DNA of 64,000 bases from Lysinibacillus boronitolerans JCM 21713 = 10a = NBRC 103108 (GCF_000772935.1 NZ_JPVR01000081.1:62001-126000); one strand, 5' to 3'. Counted from the first letter of the stretch, positions 1 through 8,783 are shown. Notes: generated by a model not told the origin, from the sequence alone. Numbers and translations: made by a program.

Positions 1-488
1 TTAGTTATACTATCTGCTTTAAATCGTTTTACTTTACCAGCATAATAATACTTATAATCAAAAGTTATGCGTTTAAACTGTAGCAAAGATGTAGCACCCC
101 ACCCTGTGAAAGGCGAATACCAATCCATTTTAGCAGAATCGTCATAATATTTAGTGGCAGCCGCAGCAGCTAAAGAATTAACAAATTGATCTTGAGAAAT
201 TGTTGAAAAATTAGAAGGATTAACAACTTCTTCGCTCTCTACTAGCTGCAATTCTTTAATAAAAACTTCTAAGTCTTCTACAGAATCGAACTTAATAATA
301 TGCTCTTCAGGAATTTTATTTATATCCACTTCTTCAATATTATACTTTTGTTGAATTTCTCTTAGCTCTTGTTCAGCTGTAGACACTTCTTCTTCCTGTG
401 TTATTAGCTCCTGTGCATTAACGCTCTGTGTGGAAGCAAAACTTAATACTGAAAATGAAGCTACTGCTACTAATAGTGATTTTTTCAT
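1..488 (-). CDS. Secreted protein of unknown function, 3' part outside the window
   Basis: The frame is open from an ATG at 488 to the left edge, so the C-terminus is missing. The first 25 or so residues form a signal peptide (MKKS, then a hydrophobic stretch ending near VNAQ). An acidic, Gln/Glu-rich segment follows, then a part rich in aromatic residues (WYSPFTGWG). An AAGGAGA ribosome site lies about 13 nt upstream. The TTA at 1-3 is not in this frame. I do not recognise a family. Confidence 0.7.
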   Translation of the reverse strand, partial: MKKSLLVAVASFSVLSFASTQSVNAQELITQEEEVSTAEQELREIQQKYNIEEVDINKIPEEHIIKFDSVEDLEVFIKELQLVESEEVVNPSNFSTISQDQFVNSLAAAAATKYYDDSAKMDWYSPFTGWGATSLLQFKRITFDYKYYYAGKVKRFKADSIT

Positions 489-649
489 ATGGCAAAAAAT
501 TCTCCTTTTTACTTATATTTACTCAAATTACATATACAACAATAAACCATATTGGATAATATTTCAATATTAATATCCAAAATATTACCATTTTTTTTTT
601 TTATGATATAATTATATTGGGTTAATAAAATATAAAAGGAGATGACTTA

Positions 650-937
650 ATGCAAGTTATAAACAAAAAGGGGTTATTATGGATTAGCATTCTAGTGACT
701 TTATTGTCCATTTTCTTTGTATCTTATGGTACTAACAAATTTGGTGCCCCTTTTCATTTTATAAGTTACATCGGAGATATTGAGTTATCATCCGCATTTG
801 CTTTATTTACCAAAAACGGTATTACTCAAATTCAATTTAATATACTTTATTTCTTTATAAATGTTACAATTATTTACTTTATTCTTTTGTATGGTAGAAA
901 AATAATAAGTTCATTAAAATTAAGCAAACAATCCTAA
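650..937 (+). CDS. Small two-helix membrane protein
   Basis: This is a 95-residue protein with one hydrophobic segment near residues 8-27 and a second near 64-82, so both ends probably lie on the same side of the membrane. The C-terminal tail is basic. A good AAAGGAGATGA ribosome site sits about 7 nt before the ATG. It stands alone, divergent from the secreted protein to its left. The family is not recognised. Confidence 0.65.
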   Translation: MQVINKKGLLWISILVTLLSIFFVSYGTNKFGAPFHFISYIGDIELSSAFALFTKNGITQIQFNILYFFINVTIIYFILLYGRKIISSLKLSKQS

Positions 938-1205
938 TTTTTCTCTTCAGACGCTCCGATATCGCTTGGCTAAAACATGATTCTTTAAATTATGAGTTAA
1001 ATAAAATTTATATTAATACAATTGCACTTAAATGATAAATCTAAAATTTAGCCACTAAAAAATAAAAATTTGAGAAACTATCATTTTGCTTGAATTGTTT
1101 ATGTATGAAATGAAAGAATACGAGATACCCAATAGATTACCAAAATTAGCCTAACAAAAGAAAAATGCATAGTGTCCTACATATAATGAAGATGGAAATG
1201 TTGAT

Positions 1206-1314
1206 CATGACCTTCGCATTGCATCTTATTGTAAAGGGAGTAAATTTCAAAACAATTCAAGAGCAATTAAGGCAATCACATGTTAATATATCTATAGACA
1301 CTTATAATTTTTAA
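1206..1314 (+). pseudogene. Relic of a phage-type tyrosine recombinase C-terminus
   Basis: Positions 1206-1217 encode HDLR, the start of the R-box of tyrosine recombinases. After a frame change the next stretch reads GVNFKTIQEQLRQSHVN and then ISIDTYNF followed by a stop. This matches the usual C-terminal pattern in which a Gly-Val turn leads to a helix with LGHS and then the nucleophile tyrosine in DTYSH. The catalytic His is changed (LRQS), the HDLRH box is broken and the N-terminal domain is gone. It is a relic of an integrated element; what it carried cannot be told. Confidence 0.6.
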
Positions 1315-1412
1315 CAAATTAATGTAAATTGGTTGCCTGTTTAATTCAACCTATTATAAAACCTCATGTAAAACCCATATAAATCAACGTTTCCTTTAAA
1401 GGAGGGATCTAA

Positions 1413-1478
1413 ATGATAGCATTCACTTGTAATGCATGCTCTAGAACGACTTCTTTAGGTCAAAGAGGTCAAGATTAA
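1413..1478 (+). CDS. Possible 21-residue peptide with a CxxC pair
   Basis: The ORF is short but is preceded by AAAGGAGGGATCTAA, an excellent ribosome site, which argues against chance. The product begins MIAFTCNACS and contains one CxxC. It may be a real small peptide or the start of a longer zinc-ribbon protein that lost its 3' part. Only the ribosome site supports it. Confidence 0.3.
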   Translation: MIAFTCNACSRTTSLGQRGQD

Positions 1479-1557
1479 GTTATAAACTAACAGAAATTGA
1501 ATGATCTCTTTAGGCCAAAAAGTAATCAAATAGCCTAATAAACAGGAGAGATTTCAA

Positions 1558-2211
1558 ATGGAACAACAAACAATTCAGCCGTTTTTAACGGTTGCCAACT
1601 ATCATTTACTAGAACAGCAATTAAATAAAATTTTACATGCACTGACAACAACAAAGGATAAAAACGTTATCCTAGCAGTACGTGGCCTTGTTGATACGGA
1701 GGTAACGACAAAATTAGCATTATCAGCAGCAGAAACAAAGCTGATTGACCAGCTTTTTACTGTCACAGATCGTGCACAAGGTGATGCATTTTTAGAGCAA
1801 TTAAAACCATATGTCATCCCGTTCAAGCCGGTGACCGCTAGTACGCTTAAAGCCTTATTTAAAAAGGAAAAGAAGCTCAAGCTACCAAATCTAGAAGCAC
1901 TCGATTTTCAGCAAATTTGTTATCTTGCCTGGGATGATGCTGGCACACATCGAAAATATGTTGTCCTTGAGCAAAATGGGCAGCTAAAAGGGATCAAAGG
2001 GATATTTGCCAATAACACGGTTCGCGGCATTTGCGCTATCTGTAATCGCCATTCAGATGTAGGCTTATTTACTACGTCTATTAAAGGACAGGTGGTTGGC
2101 ACGTTTACCAACCACAGTAATTACATTTGTGCAGATAGTCAAACATGCAATGAACATGTTACGGATATGAACAGAACACTGGAATTTTTCGAGCGTATTA
2201 CACAAAAATAA
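1558..2211 (+). CDS. FusB/FusC-like elongation factor G-binding protein
   Basis: The 217-residue protein has a helical N-terminal half and a C-terminal zinc-binding module with ICAICNRH near residues 158-165 and CADSQTC near residue 191-197. This is the layout of FusB-family proteins, which bind EF-G on the ribosome; some members release fusidic-acid-stalled EF-G. Chromosomal homologues are common in Bacilli and most are not proven resistance factors. CAGGAGAG precedes the start and a strong terminator follows. The family call is good; a resistance function is not shown. Confidence 0.8.
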   Translation: MEQQTIQPFLTVANYHLLEQQLNKILHALTTTKDKNVILAVRGLVDTEVTTKLALSAAETKLIDQLFTVTDRAQGDAFLEQLKPYVIPFKPVTASTLKALFKKEKKLKLPNLEALDFQQICYLAWDDAGTHRKYVVLEQNGQLKGIKGIFANNTVRGICAICNRHSDVGLFTTSIKGQVVGTFTNHSNYICADSQTCNEHVTDMNRTLEFFERITQK

Positions 2212-2219
2212 ATGAACGA

Positions 2220-2256
2220 AGGCAGAAATGTTGTGCAAGCAACATTTCTGCCTTTT
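2220..2256 (+). terminator. Rho-independent terminator of the FusB-like gene
   Basis: A 13-bp GC-containing stem (GGCAGAAATGTTG pairing with its complement) with a five-base loop is followed by TTTT. Confidence 0.85.
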
Positions 2257-2293
2257 AACTTTAAAAGATTAACTTTTCGGGTTTAGAAAAATG

Positions 2294-2671
2294 TTATCGG
2301 TTGGGATTACGATCAATAAATTCCTCTATTTCATCCGCTAATCCGTACACAAGATGGAAATAGTGTTTTTCCGTCATGACACCCTTTTTTCGCCATTTTT
2401 GCATCTCTTCATAATGAAATTGATAAAAATAGCCTTCTACATCTCTTCTAGCAATTCCTTTTTTCTCCGCCATCTCTGCAATCGAAAGACCTTTCCCCCA
2501 CTCTTGGTCGTATTCCTGCATTGTCATGTCCAAAAATTTACTTATAGCTTCATAATCATATTTCACATGGTATACAAGAATACCCTCTTTATTTTCTTCT
2601 GCATATACGGTTGTAGAAAATGAGAAGACTACGATAAATAAAAGCACATACACTCTATTGGCATTTTTCAT
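2294..2671 (-). CDS. Secreted protein of unknown function
   Basis: The 125-residue product starts with a typical signal peptide ending in VYAEE (cleavage after VYA, about residue 24). The mature part is helical and charged and ends in a basic RNPNR tail. There is no recognisable domain or lipobox. It converges on the FusB-like gene, separated from it by the terminator. Confidence 0.6.
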   Translation of the reverse strand: MKNANRVYVLLFIVVFSFSTTVYAEENKEGILVYHVKYDYEAISKFLDMTMQEYDQEWGKGLSIAEMAEKKGIARRDVEGYFYQFHYEEMQKWRKKGVMTEKHYFHLVYGLADEIEEFIDRNPNR

Positions 2672-2828
2672 TTAGGAACCTCCATACTTTTTGAGGTTAA
2701 TGTGTGAGGTTCTCCTCATTACTATGTATGAAGGAAAACGTGGAAGTCATGAAGAATGCCAACGAAGAAGAGAAGATTTTTTATTCTTCCTTTATGAATG
2801 ATTTAGTCCAAAATACCAGGGCTTGTCA

Positions 2829-3275
2829 TTAGTCATGTAATACAAAATGAAGCATGATACTATTCACGCAAATTTTCAATTCTACGTTTTTATCCATCAA
2901 TAAGGCTTGTCTAAAATCATTTAAGTCCTTTTCCTCTACATGAATCATTTTCGCGACACTAGCCGTTGAAAACATGTAATCCTTAATGAGGTCATTCAAA
3001 AGCAATGCGGCTCTTTCCCTTGCATCAATGCCTTCAAAGCCAGCAAATAACATCGCTATTTTTCGTTCAATCTTATCCAGCTGCTCCGTCGTGATACTGG
3101 CCTTGTTATTCAATAAACCATCTAGCTCAGTCATTGGTAAATCAAATATTTTCGCAAGTTGCTGATGATTGAAACTAAACTTTTCAGCCACTTCTTGAAT
3201 TTGCTGTTTCAGGTAATCGAATCGGGAAATATTCGTGACAAAAGATACTTCTGCCCTATCCTTCCATTCTTTCAC
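2829..3275 (-). CDS. Helix-turn-helix-like regulator with two similar halves
   Basis: The 148-residue protein has two segments that look like HTH units: one around FNHQQLAKIFDLPMTEL (residues 35-51) and one around STASVAKMIHVEEKDL. Both read as a short helix, a turn and a recognition-like helix. No effector domain is seen. This resembles small bacillar proteins annotated only as HTH domain-containing. DNA binding is inferred from the pattern alone. Confidence 0.5.
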   Translation of the reverse strand: MKEWKDRAEVSFVTNISRFDYLKQQIQEVAEKFSFNHQQLAKIFDLPMTELDGLLNNKASITTEQLDKIERKIAMLFAGFEGIDARERAALLLNDLIKDYMFSTASVAKMIHVEEKDLNDFRQALLMDKNVELKICVNSIMLHFVLHD

Positions 3276-3323
3276 AGTAGTAACCCTCTTTTCATTCTTT
3301 TTTATGTATCAAATGAAACTCTA

Positions 3324-3662
3324 TTAAAAATCAGGACGCCAAAAAAGTGGCAGTAGTAATAAAAAAAAGGAAATCGTAATAAAAGTGGTAGTGCTTTTAG
3401 GGGATAATTTTTGGCGATATGGACCATTATAAAATCCCGAAAATTGCAGTTTATTACGATAGAGGACAAACAATAAACTATATATTGCGATTCCGCCCAG
3501 CCATCCAGCGTATGAACCATCAACATTTATTCCTAAAGAGGTATAAATTAACTTGACGCATCCCCACATTACGCATCCAATAATGAAAAAAAGGATAATA
3601 ATTCTTATTAATTCTAAAAATATTTTAAATGTAGTCATCCATAGTACTCTTATTTCCTTCAC
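3324..3662 (-). CDS. Three-helix membrane protein of unknown function
   Basis: Hydrophobic segments lie near residues 12-34, 48-62 and 90-105, separated by a basic loop. I chose the GTG at 3662 because AGAGG sits 8 nt upstream; an in-frame GTG at 3671 would overlap that site. The C-terminus is short (FWRPDF). No family is recognised. Confidence 0.55.
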   Translation of the reverse strand: MKEIRVLWMTTFKIFLELIRIIILFFIIGCVMWGCVKLIYTSLGINVDGSYAGWLGGIAIYSLLFVLYRNKLQFSGFYNGPYRQKLSPKSTTTFITISFFLLLLPLFWRPDF

Positions 3663-3699
3663 AAGCTCCACCTCTACAATCTGTAAAATTATTATAACA

Positions 3700-3973
3700 C
3701 TTCCTGAATTAGCAATTCACCTGAACCGAGAGAGTATTGTCTTCTATAGTGAGCTTATGGGTTTCACCATGAATCGAGTAAAAGCGGAAATTATAGATCA
3801 AAGTATAATTGGGAGAGACTTTTATTATTTCCGCTTTATGAAAAATGACACGTTACAATACAACGTAATGTCGATGGGATTACCAATACGCAATTTCCCG
3901 AGATTCCAAAATTCACTGACAGAAGAAGGAAAAGATTCAATGCCCTCACTAGAATTGTTAGACAACGAATTCA
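3700..3973 (+). other. Open, start-less stretch that may be a gene remnant
   Basis: From about 3700 the plus strand stays open with a protein-like composition (FYSELMGF, then GRDFYYFRFMKNDTLQYN) but lacks a ribosome site and a plausible start. It runs into the terminator of the TetR gene on the other strand. It may be a truncated gene or chance. No family is recognised. Confidence 0.2.
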
Positions 3974-4007
3974 AAAGAAAAAACCAACTTTATGATAAAA
4001 AGCTGGT
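3974..4007 (-). terminator. Terminator of the TetR-family gene
   Basis: Read on the minus strand, ACCAGCTT and AAGTTGGT pair around a short loop with one mismatch, and a run of T follows. Confidence 0.65.
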
Positions 4008-4019
4008 CTCGTCATTCAA

Positions 4020-4928
4020 TCATTTATTTATGCCTTGCTGTTTGTTTTGCATCTTTATAAAGAGCCAGAAAAGGTTGGCTATTTCTTCAGCTTCATATTT
4101 ATAAATCGTTTCAGCGAAAGAAGCACGAAATGGCTGTAGCATGATCTCTAAAACACTCATGCGGGGTGTTTCTCTCTTTATTTCATCCAAAAGCAAGCTA
4201 GAAAGTTCGAGTGATTTTTGTGGAAGTTCGATTGTCGAGATTTTTTTACAAAATTTCTCTAATTTCTCTTGTATTTGCTTGCTGGTGATGGACTTATAGG
4301 CTAAATCCTTTTCTAACAAAAACATTTCCTGTGGTTCTAATAAAATTTCTCCACTCTTAATCATTTCTGGCAGAAAACTTTCTACATATTTCAATGACCG
4401 AGTAACCACTTTTTTTAGATCTATCGTCATATTAGTAGCCAGATTCCAATAAAAAGACAAATATTGGAATGTGCCAAAAAAGACGACCGCACACTCATAA
4501 TAATAGGGCTTTCCTTCTTCTCCATAAATATCATAGAATCTGTTTTTTAACCATGTGATTTCATGAAAGCGATGTTCCGCAAGAATTTCTTGCAGCTCTT
4601 CATCATGCAAGAAGGAGATTTCTCGAAATAAAGGCATTAAATTATATTTTTCTTTAATTTTTAATGTGGCGATTAATTGTTCAATCAAAACATTTACATC
4701 ATCTTTTTTCTTACCAACTAAAATTTCCTCTTTTAAAACATTTCGTTCTAGGCGATTTTGCTCTAATACGGCTTTCAGACATTCATTTTTAGATGAAAAA
4801 TAATTATAAAATGTACCCTTGGAAATATTCGCCTTATCTAAAATATCCTGAACAGATGTATGCTGATATCCTTTTTCTGTAAATAATTGCAATGTGGATT
4901 CGATAACGATTTGTTTACGATCTTTCAT
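4020..4928 (-). CDS. TetR/AcrR-family transcriptional regulator
   Basis: Residues 1-50 are a classic TetR DNA-binding domain, with the pattern ESTLQLFTEKGYQHTSV, then ISKGTFYNYFSSKNECL. The 302-residue length is long for the family because of an extended helical ligand domain. A TTG at 4940 is in frame, but GGAG lies exactly 6 nt before the ATG at 4928 and would be inside the longer ORF, so I start at 4928. No divergent target is adjacent: the neighbour upstream is sspE on the other strand. The ligand is unknown. Confidence 0.85.
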   Translation of the reverse strand: MKDRKQIVIESTLQLFTEKGYQHTSVQDILDKANISKGTFYNYFSSKNECLKAVLEQNRLERNVLKEEILVGKKKDDVNVLIEQLIATLKIKEKYNLMPLFREISFLHDEELQEILAEHRFHEITWLKNRFYDIYGEEGKPYYYECAVVFFGTFQYLSFYWNLATNMTIDLKKVVTRSLKYVESFLPEMIKSGEILLEPQEMFLLEKDLAYKSITSKQIQEKLEKFCKKISTIELPQKSLELSSLLLDEIKRETPRMSVLEIMLQPFRASFAETIYKYEAEEIANLFWLFIKMQNKQQGINK

Positions 4929-5059
4929 ACATTTCTCCAATCTCTAAGCACAAGTACGAACTTACTACAATTATACAGGAAAACAAGATTTCTTAAACTA
5001 TGTAATTGGAAAGCTAGATGTCTCTTCAACACAAATCGGTTAGTTTTTTCAAAAATGTA

Positions 5060-5089
5060 TGGATAGTAAAAAACCTTCTGTACAAACTA
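5060..5089 (+). promoter_or_regulatory. Sigma-G-like promoter of sspE
   Basis: TGGATA at 5060-5065 and CAAACTA at 5083-5089 are separated by 17 bases. Each differs by one base from the forespore sigma-G consensus (TGHATR and CATACTA). The position 20 bases before the ribosome site fits a forespore gene. Confidence 0.6.
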
Positions 5090-5110
5090 CTTTTCAGGAG
5101 GTGATTTTTA

Positions 5111-5524
5111 ATGGCGAATAAAAACAACAATCAAAATTTCAACTCAAAAATTCCTAATGCAGCTCCAAACGCAATGAATTCAATGAATGTTGAATTCGGG
5201 AATGAGACTGACGTAAATCAAATCAGACAACAAATTCAACAAGCTGAAGCTAAAAAGCAACAGGCTTCTGGTACTATGAACGCAATGAAGTCAACGAACG
5301 TTGAATTCGGGAATGAAACTGATGTGAACCAAATCAGACAACAAATTCAACAAGCTGAAGCTAAAAAGCAACAGGCTTCTGGTTCTATGAATGCAATGAG
5401 ATCAACGAACGTTGAATTTGGAAATGAAACTTATGTGAACCAAATCAGACAACAAATTCAACAAGCTGAAGCAAACAAAAAATTTGCTTCTGGTAAATTT
5501 GCTAACGAAAACAATCAAAAATAG
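5111..5524 (+). CDS. sspE: Gamma-type small acid-soluble spore protein
   Basis: The 137-residue protein consists of a short Asn-rich leader and three near-identical repeats of 37 residues, each with NVEFGNETDVNQIRQQIQQA, and an Asn-rich tail. Gamma SASPs are abundant forespore proteins degraded at germination as an amino-acid store; they do not coat DNA. The Bacillus subtilis protein has two repeats, so this is a three-repeat form. The ribosome site AGGAGGTGA is perfect, as expected for a very highly expressed gene. Confidence 0.93.
   Translation: MANKNNNQNFNSKIPNAAPNAMNSMNVEFGNETDVNQIRQQIQQAEAKKQQASGTMNAMKSTNVEFGNETDVNQIRQQIQQAEAKKQQASGSMNAMRSTNVEFGNETYVNQIRQQIQQAEANKKFASGKFANENNQK
5173..5500 (+). 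repeat. Three 111-bp coding repeats inside sspE
   Basis: Three tandem copies of about 111 bp are almost identical at the DNA level in the NETDVNQIRQQ core. The third copy has diverged at its end (ANKKFASG). Confidence 0.85.
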
Positions 5525-5543
5525 CTTTCCTTCAACATCCGCA

Positions 5544-5568
5544 GCCGGCATCCTTGCCGGTTTTTTTG
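5544..5568 (+). terminator. Terminator of sspE
   Basis: CCGGCA pairs with TGCCGG around a four-base loop and is followed by seven T. Confidence 0.88.
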
Positions 5569-5965
5569 TTTCTCACAATAACAGCAAATTTTTTAGGATT
5601 CCTTCAGGATAAAATCTTCGCTTTAGCTTTTAATTCTGGCAGGTAGCTATTTTTCTTATATCTGTTTGAAATCAATTTGAGTCGTACTTTCATATCCCCT
5701 TATTTCCCTTTAACAAATTCAAATGTAAGTTGAGGAAATAAAAAAATTTCCCGGGTAAGCGCAAGAAAAGACAAATTTAATCCTACATTCCTCCATCAAG
5801 CGACTGATTTCTTCATTTTCCTTGCCTATTGAAATATTGGCAGAAGGCATTTTGGGATGGGACTATAATTATTTCCTGTTGATTTTGAATACCTTCAATA
5901 CCAAGTAAGCCTTGATATTTCCCCATCATCTCGAAATTTCGGCTTTCAGAATTGCGTTTTCGCAC

Positions 5966-6039
5966 CAAAAAACACTCGTCATGTAAACGAGTGTATCGTA
6001 CTTATTATGACAACCACTTAGGTGGTGTGTTTTTTCCCA
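5966..6039 (-). repeat. Duplicated 3' end of ypjP with its terminator
   Basis: This stretch is almost identical to 8783-8859, which contains the terminator and the last residues (NTPPKWLS) of the YpjP gene. The two copies differ only in the length of single-base runs. Beyond the shared piece the sequences diverge at once. It is a fragment left by a duplication or a recombination event. Confidence 0.85.
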
Positions 6040-6166
6040 GAGTCTAAGTGGGTTGGTATCTTATAGTTTTTATTTTTTAGATTACTTTAATATCAAGTAT
6101 TCATAGCTTATCGTGCTTTTTAGATTATAATATTTTTGTATATTTTTTAATATTCCTTTGGGGAAC

Positions 6167-6360
6167 TTAACTTAAATTCATTTTACTGAATGCAGTTTTT
6201 TCCTCTGGCTTGAATCCAAATTCTACATTTGCGAGTGGTTGATACTTATCGTTACTTAATTGTTTGCCCACCAGCATAGTAAACGGGTTTTCTTTTAACC
6301 TTAGATAACTGCATCTGTGATTTTAAAGTGCTTATATTTATCCAATAATTCGATTTATCA
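6167..6360 (-). pseudogene. Coding relic of unknown family
   Basis: On the minus strand the stretch reads NPFTMLVGKQLSNDKYQ and then PLANVEFGFKPEEKTAFSKM up to a stop at 6167. A preceding in-frame piece (LDKSNYWINISTLKSQMQ) sits one frame away. This looks like the C-terminus of a protein broken by a frameshift. I do not recognise the family. Confidence 0.35.
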
Positions 6361-6393
6361 AGATCTAATTTTAATAAAGATAGAAAGTTAAAG

Positions 6394-6434
6394 GGTTCTA
6401 CATATTAGATATGACTAATATGTAGAACCTTTTC
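6394..6434. terminator. Strong hairpin, probably a bidirectional terminator
   Basis: A perfect 15-bp stem (GGTTCTACATATTAG with its complement) has a six-base loop, with A-rich sequence on one side and TTTT on the other. Confidence 0.7.
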
Positions 6435-6923
6435 TTCATTTACTAAAGCATCTGTTAGTTAAAAAACTGAACAATCCGTTGTTTGGTATAGTGTAACATG
6501 TTTACAAATGTTGGTGTAGAGAAGTGTAAGCTTATAAAAAAGTTATGATGAGATTGTGGTAGCACATCATTAGTTGGTGTGCTTGTTCTCTTGTCTACCT
6601 TCTCAGAACAGCCCTCAGACGAATCGAGTATTAGATAGACGTACTACTTGGTTACATGGACTCCTCTAAGGTCGGTTCTCAGACCAAATACATCTTCCGC
6701 ATATGCGGCGTAGATATAGATTTGGCTTGGGCTTGTTTCAATGAACTCACTATTTACAACCCTTTCACCAAATCAATATATGTTAGGGCTATCATTTATC
6801 ACTCTCCCCTGTTAAATGAAAGAAACATTGAATATTACCCCTATCCCAAATATTGGGTTTATGATAACATATATCTGAATCTTTTAACTTTGGAAAATAT
6901 GAAAGGAAGTGTAATAACCAGAT

Positions 6924-8417
6924 ATGAAAAAGATATTGAAACCATTGATTAGTGGTATTGTCATTGGTGCCCTCTCTCTAACTATAAATATAGATAAAAA
7001 TGTATTAGCTAATGATATTGCAAATACATGTAAGTATGATTCGGCATCGAAGGTCAACCCTGATTATTCCACAATGAACTGTTTGTTAACCGAAACAGCA
7101 CTGCGTTATAATGTTCCTCCTGAAATTGTGAAGGCAATAGCGGAAGGTGAAAGTGGAAATTGGCGCCATTTTGATATGAATGGTAAAGCGATTGTGACAG
7201 CTGATAATGGAATTGGCATTATGCAAATTACAAATCAAGCTGGCTACAATCAAGATAGACTAAAAAGCGATATTGTCTATAATATTCGAGCTGGTGTGGA
7301 GACTCTAGATGATATGTTTAAGCGGAAGGATTTGCCTAGCATCAACAGTGGGGAAAGAGATATATTGGAACATTGGTACTTCGCTATCATGGCTTATAAC
7401 GGTACTAAGCCAGTAAATAGTCCATTTGTCCAAGCAACTGGTGAAAGAAATGCAAATGCCTATCAAGAAAGAATTCTCCGAATTATTGAGAAATTAGAAT
7501 TAATAGACTTAACAAAGCTGCCTTTTACACGCGAACATTTTCAATATGACTCTAACAGCAGGGAAAATATTAAATTTTCAGCGATGAACTATGATTTTGA
7601 TTTACCATTAACAAAATCAAAGTACTTTTTTAAAACAAATCAAAAAGTTAGTGCAACAACTAATGTAACAGTTAGGACAAGACCTACTACGGATAGTCCT
7701 TCTATGGGTACTTTACGTACAGGCGAAATTGTTACCATTACGGGCCCTTTTGAATATGAAGCCGTATCAACGAAGAAAAACCATTTTGTTTGGTATCCTG
7801 TGAAAAGAAATGACGGGACAGAGGGGTATGTAGCATCAAGTTATTTAAACTACTCAGCTTCAACACCTACAACTCCAGTAGGTAGTATAGATGTATCAAA
7901 GTTCGCTGATTACAAGGCAGACCAGTACTGGGCAGAGGATTTTCAATGGGCAGTAAACAAAGGACTTATCAGCGGTTATCCAAACGTATACAACCCTGCA
8001 ACAAAGAAATACGAAAACTTACTGAAACCAAACACGAATTTAACAGAAAATCAGATGTTAACTGTTCTTTTCCGTTACTTTAAGTCTGATGAATTAGCTT
8101 CAACAAAACCTAGTTCTTCATGGAGTGCAGATGTAAACTATCAACTAGCTAGTAAGTACGCTCTACCAACGCTTGGTGGTATATCAGCGTCTAAACAGGT
8201 ATATGCAGTCAAAGACATCACACGTGGTAATTTTGCTCGTATCCTAGCATCTATGCATTATGGAAAAACAGTATCTCAGCCAGAAGCCATCCAGTTTCTA
8301 CGTGACTTCGACTTAACAACTACTAAAACGGATGCAGAGTTTAAACCAAATGATTCTCTAACAAGAGCGCACGCAGTGGCATTCTTCCACCGTTATGAGC
8401 AAATATTCAATAAATAA
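6924..8417 (+). CDS. Secreted lysozyme-like (SLT) enzyme with SH3 and SLH-like domains
   Basis: A signal peptide of about 29 residues is followed by a transglycosylase-type domain (about residues 50-190) with the catalytic Glu context AEGESGN, the GIGIMQIT motif and AYNGT. Next comes a bacterial SH3 domain (about 243-312; VTVRTRPTTDSP and GTEGYVASSYL). The C-terminal part (about 325-497) has two segments like S-layer homology domains, FADYKADQYWAEDFQWAV with a following GLISGY, and later FKPNDSLTRAHAVAFFHRYE. The protein probably cuts peptidoglycan and stays bound to the wall. A terminator follows. The start uses GGAAG with a rather long spacer. Confidence 0.8.
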   Translation: MKKILKPLISGIVIGALSLTINIDKNVLANDIANTCKYDSASKVNPDYSTMNCLLTETALRYNVPPEIVKAIAEGESGNWRHFDMNGKAIVTADNGIGIMQITNQAGYNQDRLKSDIVYNIRAGVETLDDMFKRKDLPSINSGERDILEHWYFAIMAYNGTKPVNSPFVQATGERNANAYQERILRIIEKLELIDLTKLPFTREHFQYDSNSRENIKFSAMNYDFDLPLTKSKYFFKTNQKVSATTNVTVRTRPTTDSPSMGTLRTGEIVTITGPFEYEAVSTKKNHFVWYPVKRNDGTEGYVASSYLNYSASTPTTPVGSIDVSKFADYKADQYWAEDFQWAVNKGLISGYPNVYNPATKKYENLLKPNTNLTENQMLTVLFRYFKSDELASTKPSSSWSADVNYQLASKYALPTLGGISASKQVYAVKDITRGNFARILASMHYGKTVSQPEAIQFLRDFDLTTTKTDAEFKPNDSLTRAHAVAFFHRYEQIFNK

Positions 8418-8432
8418 ATGGCTATATAAGTG

Positions 8433-8462
8433 AAAAGGTGACTATAAAAGTCACCTTTCTTT
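8433..8462 (+). terminator. Terminator of the SLT enzyme gene
   Basis: AAAGGTGACT pairs perfectly with AGTCACCTTT around a five-base loop, followed by a T-rich stretch. Confidence 0.85.
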
Positions 8463-8783
8463 TATATTGTTGTCTAAATGGTGCTATAAAGCCCTATGTG
8501 TAGTTAAGGGAGAGGCTATGAAAGTATAACAAAAGGACTTGCATATAGGATAATTAATCATAAACACAAGTCCTGTTCATCTTGATGGAAAGCACCTTCA
8601 ATCGAGAGTGCTCAATGTAGCTATTGATATCAGCTATCGCTACAATTCAATTGATAAATCTAAGAAAATCAAAAAATTAAGAATTTGGGGTACTTTTTAG
8701 GGTACATGCTTTCCCCTACCTCCCCCACTCTGAAAAATTAAAAGTTATAACTCAATGACTTTTTACAAACGCTGAGATATTCA
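8463..8783. other. Intergenic stretch without a gene
   Basis: I see no gene or RNA. A ten-base sequence TAGGGTACAT at 8698-8707 recurs inverted at 9665-9674, so the pair flanks ypjP and the small gene next to it. This may be chance. Confidence 0.4.

Larger units (their letters stand above)
938..1557. other. Gene-poor stretch with an integrase relic and one tiny ORF
   Basis: No intact gene is seen over 620 bases. The stretch contains a decayed tyrosine recombinase C-terminus (1206-1314) and a 21-codon ORF with a strong ribosome site (1413-1478), each listed separately. The rest is AT-rich sequence without recognisable structure. Confidence 0.6.
5569..6923. other. Long gene-poor stretch with decayed sequence
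   Basis: About 1.35 kb has no convincing gene. It holds a duplicated ypjP end (5966-6039), a minus-strand coding relic (6167-6360), a strong hairpin (6394-6434), and on the minus strand at about 5790-5960 a short protein-like stretch (MMGKYQGLLGIEG) with stops. A hairpin with CACATCATTAGTTGGTGTG near 6565 lies in the leader of the secreted enzyme at 6924. The open frame from 6656 has no ribosome site and I leave it out. Confidence 0.5.

Noticed and set aside
3553..4104. Open plus-strand frame of 183 codons
   Set aside because: It crosses the 5' end of one minus-strand gene, a terminator and the 3' end of the TetR gene; only the middle part could be a remnant and is listed as such.
6656..6952. 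Open frame of 98 codons upstream of the SLT enzyme gene
   Set aside because: It has no ribosome site, an unlikely composition and overlaps the start of the real gene.
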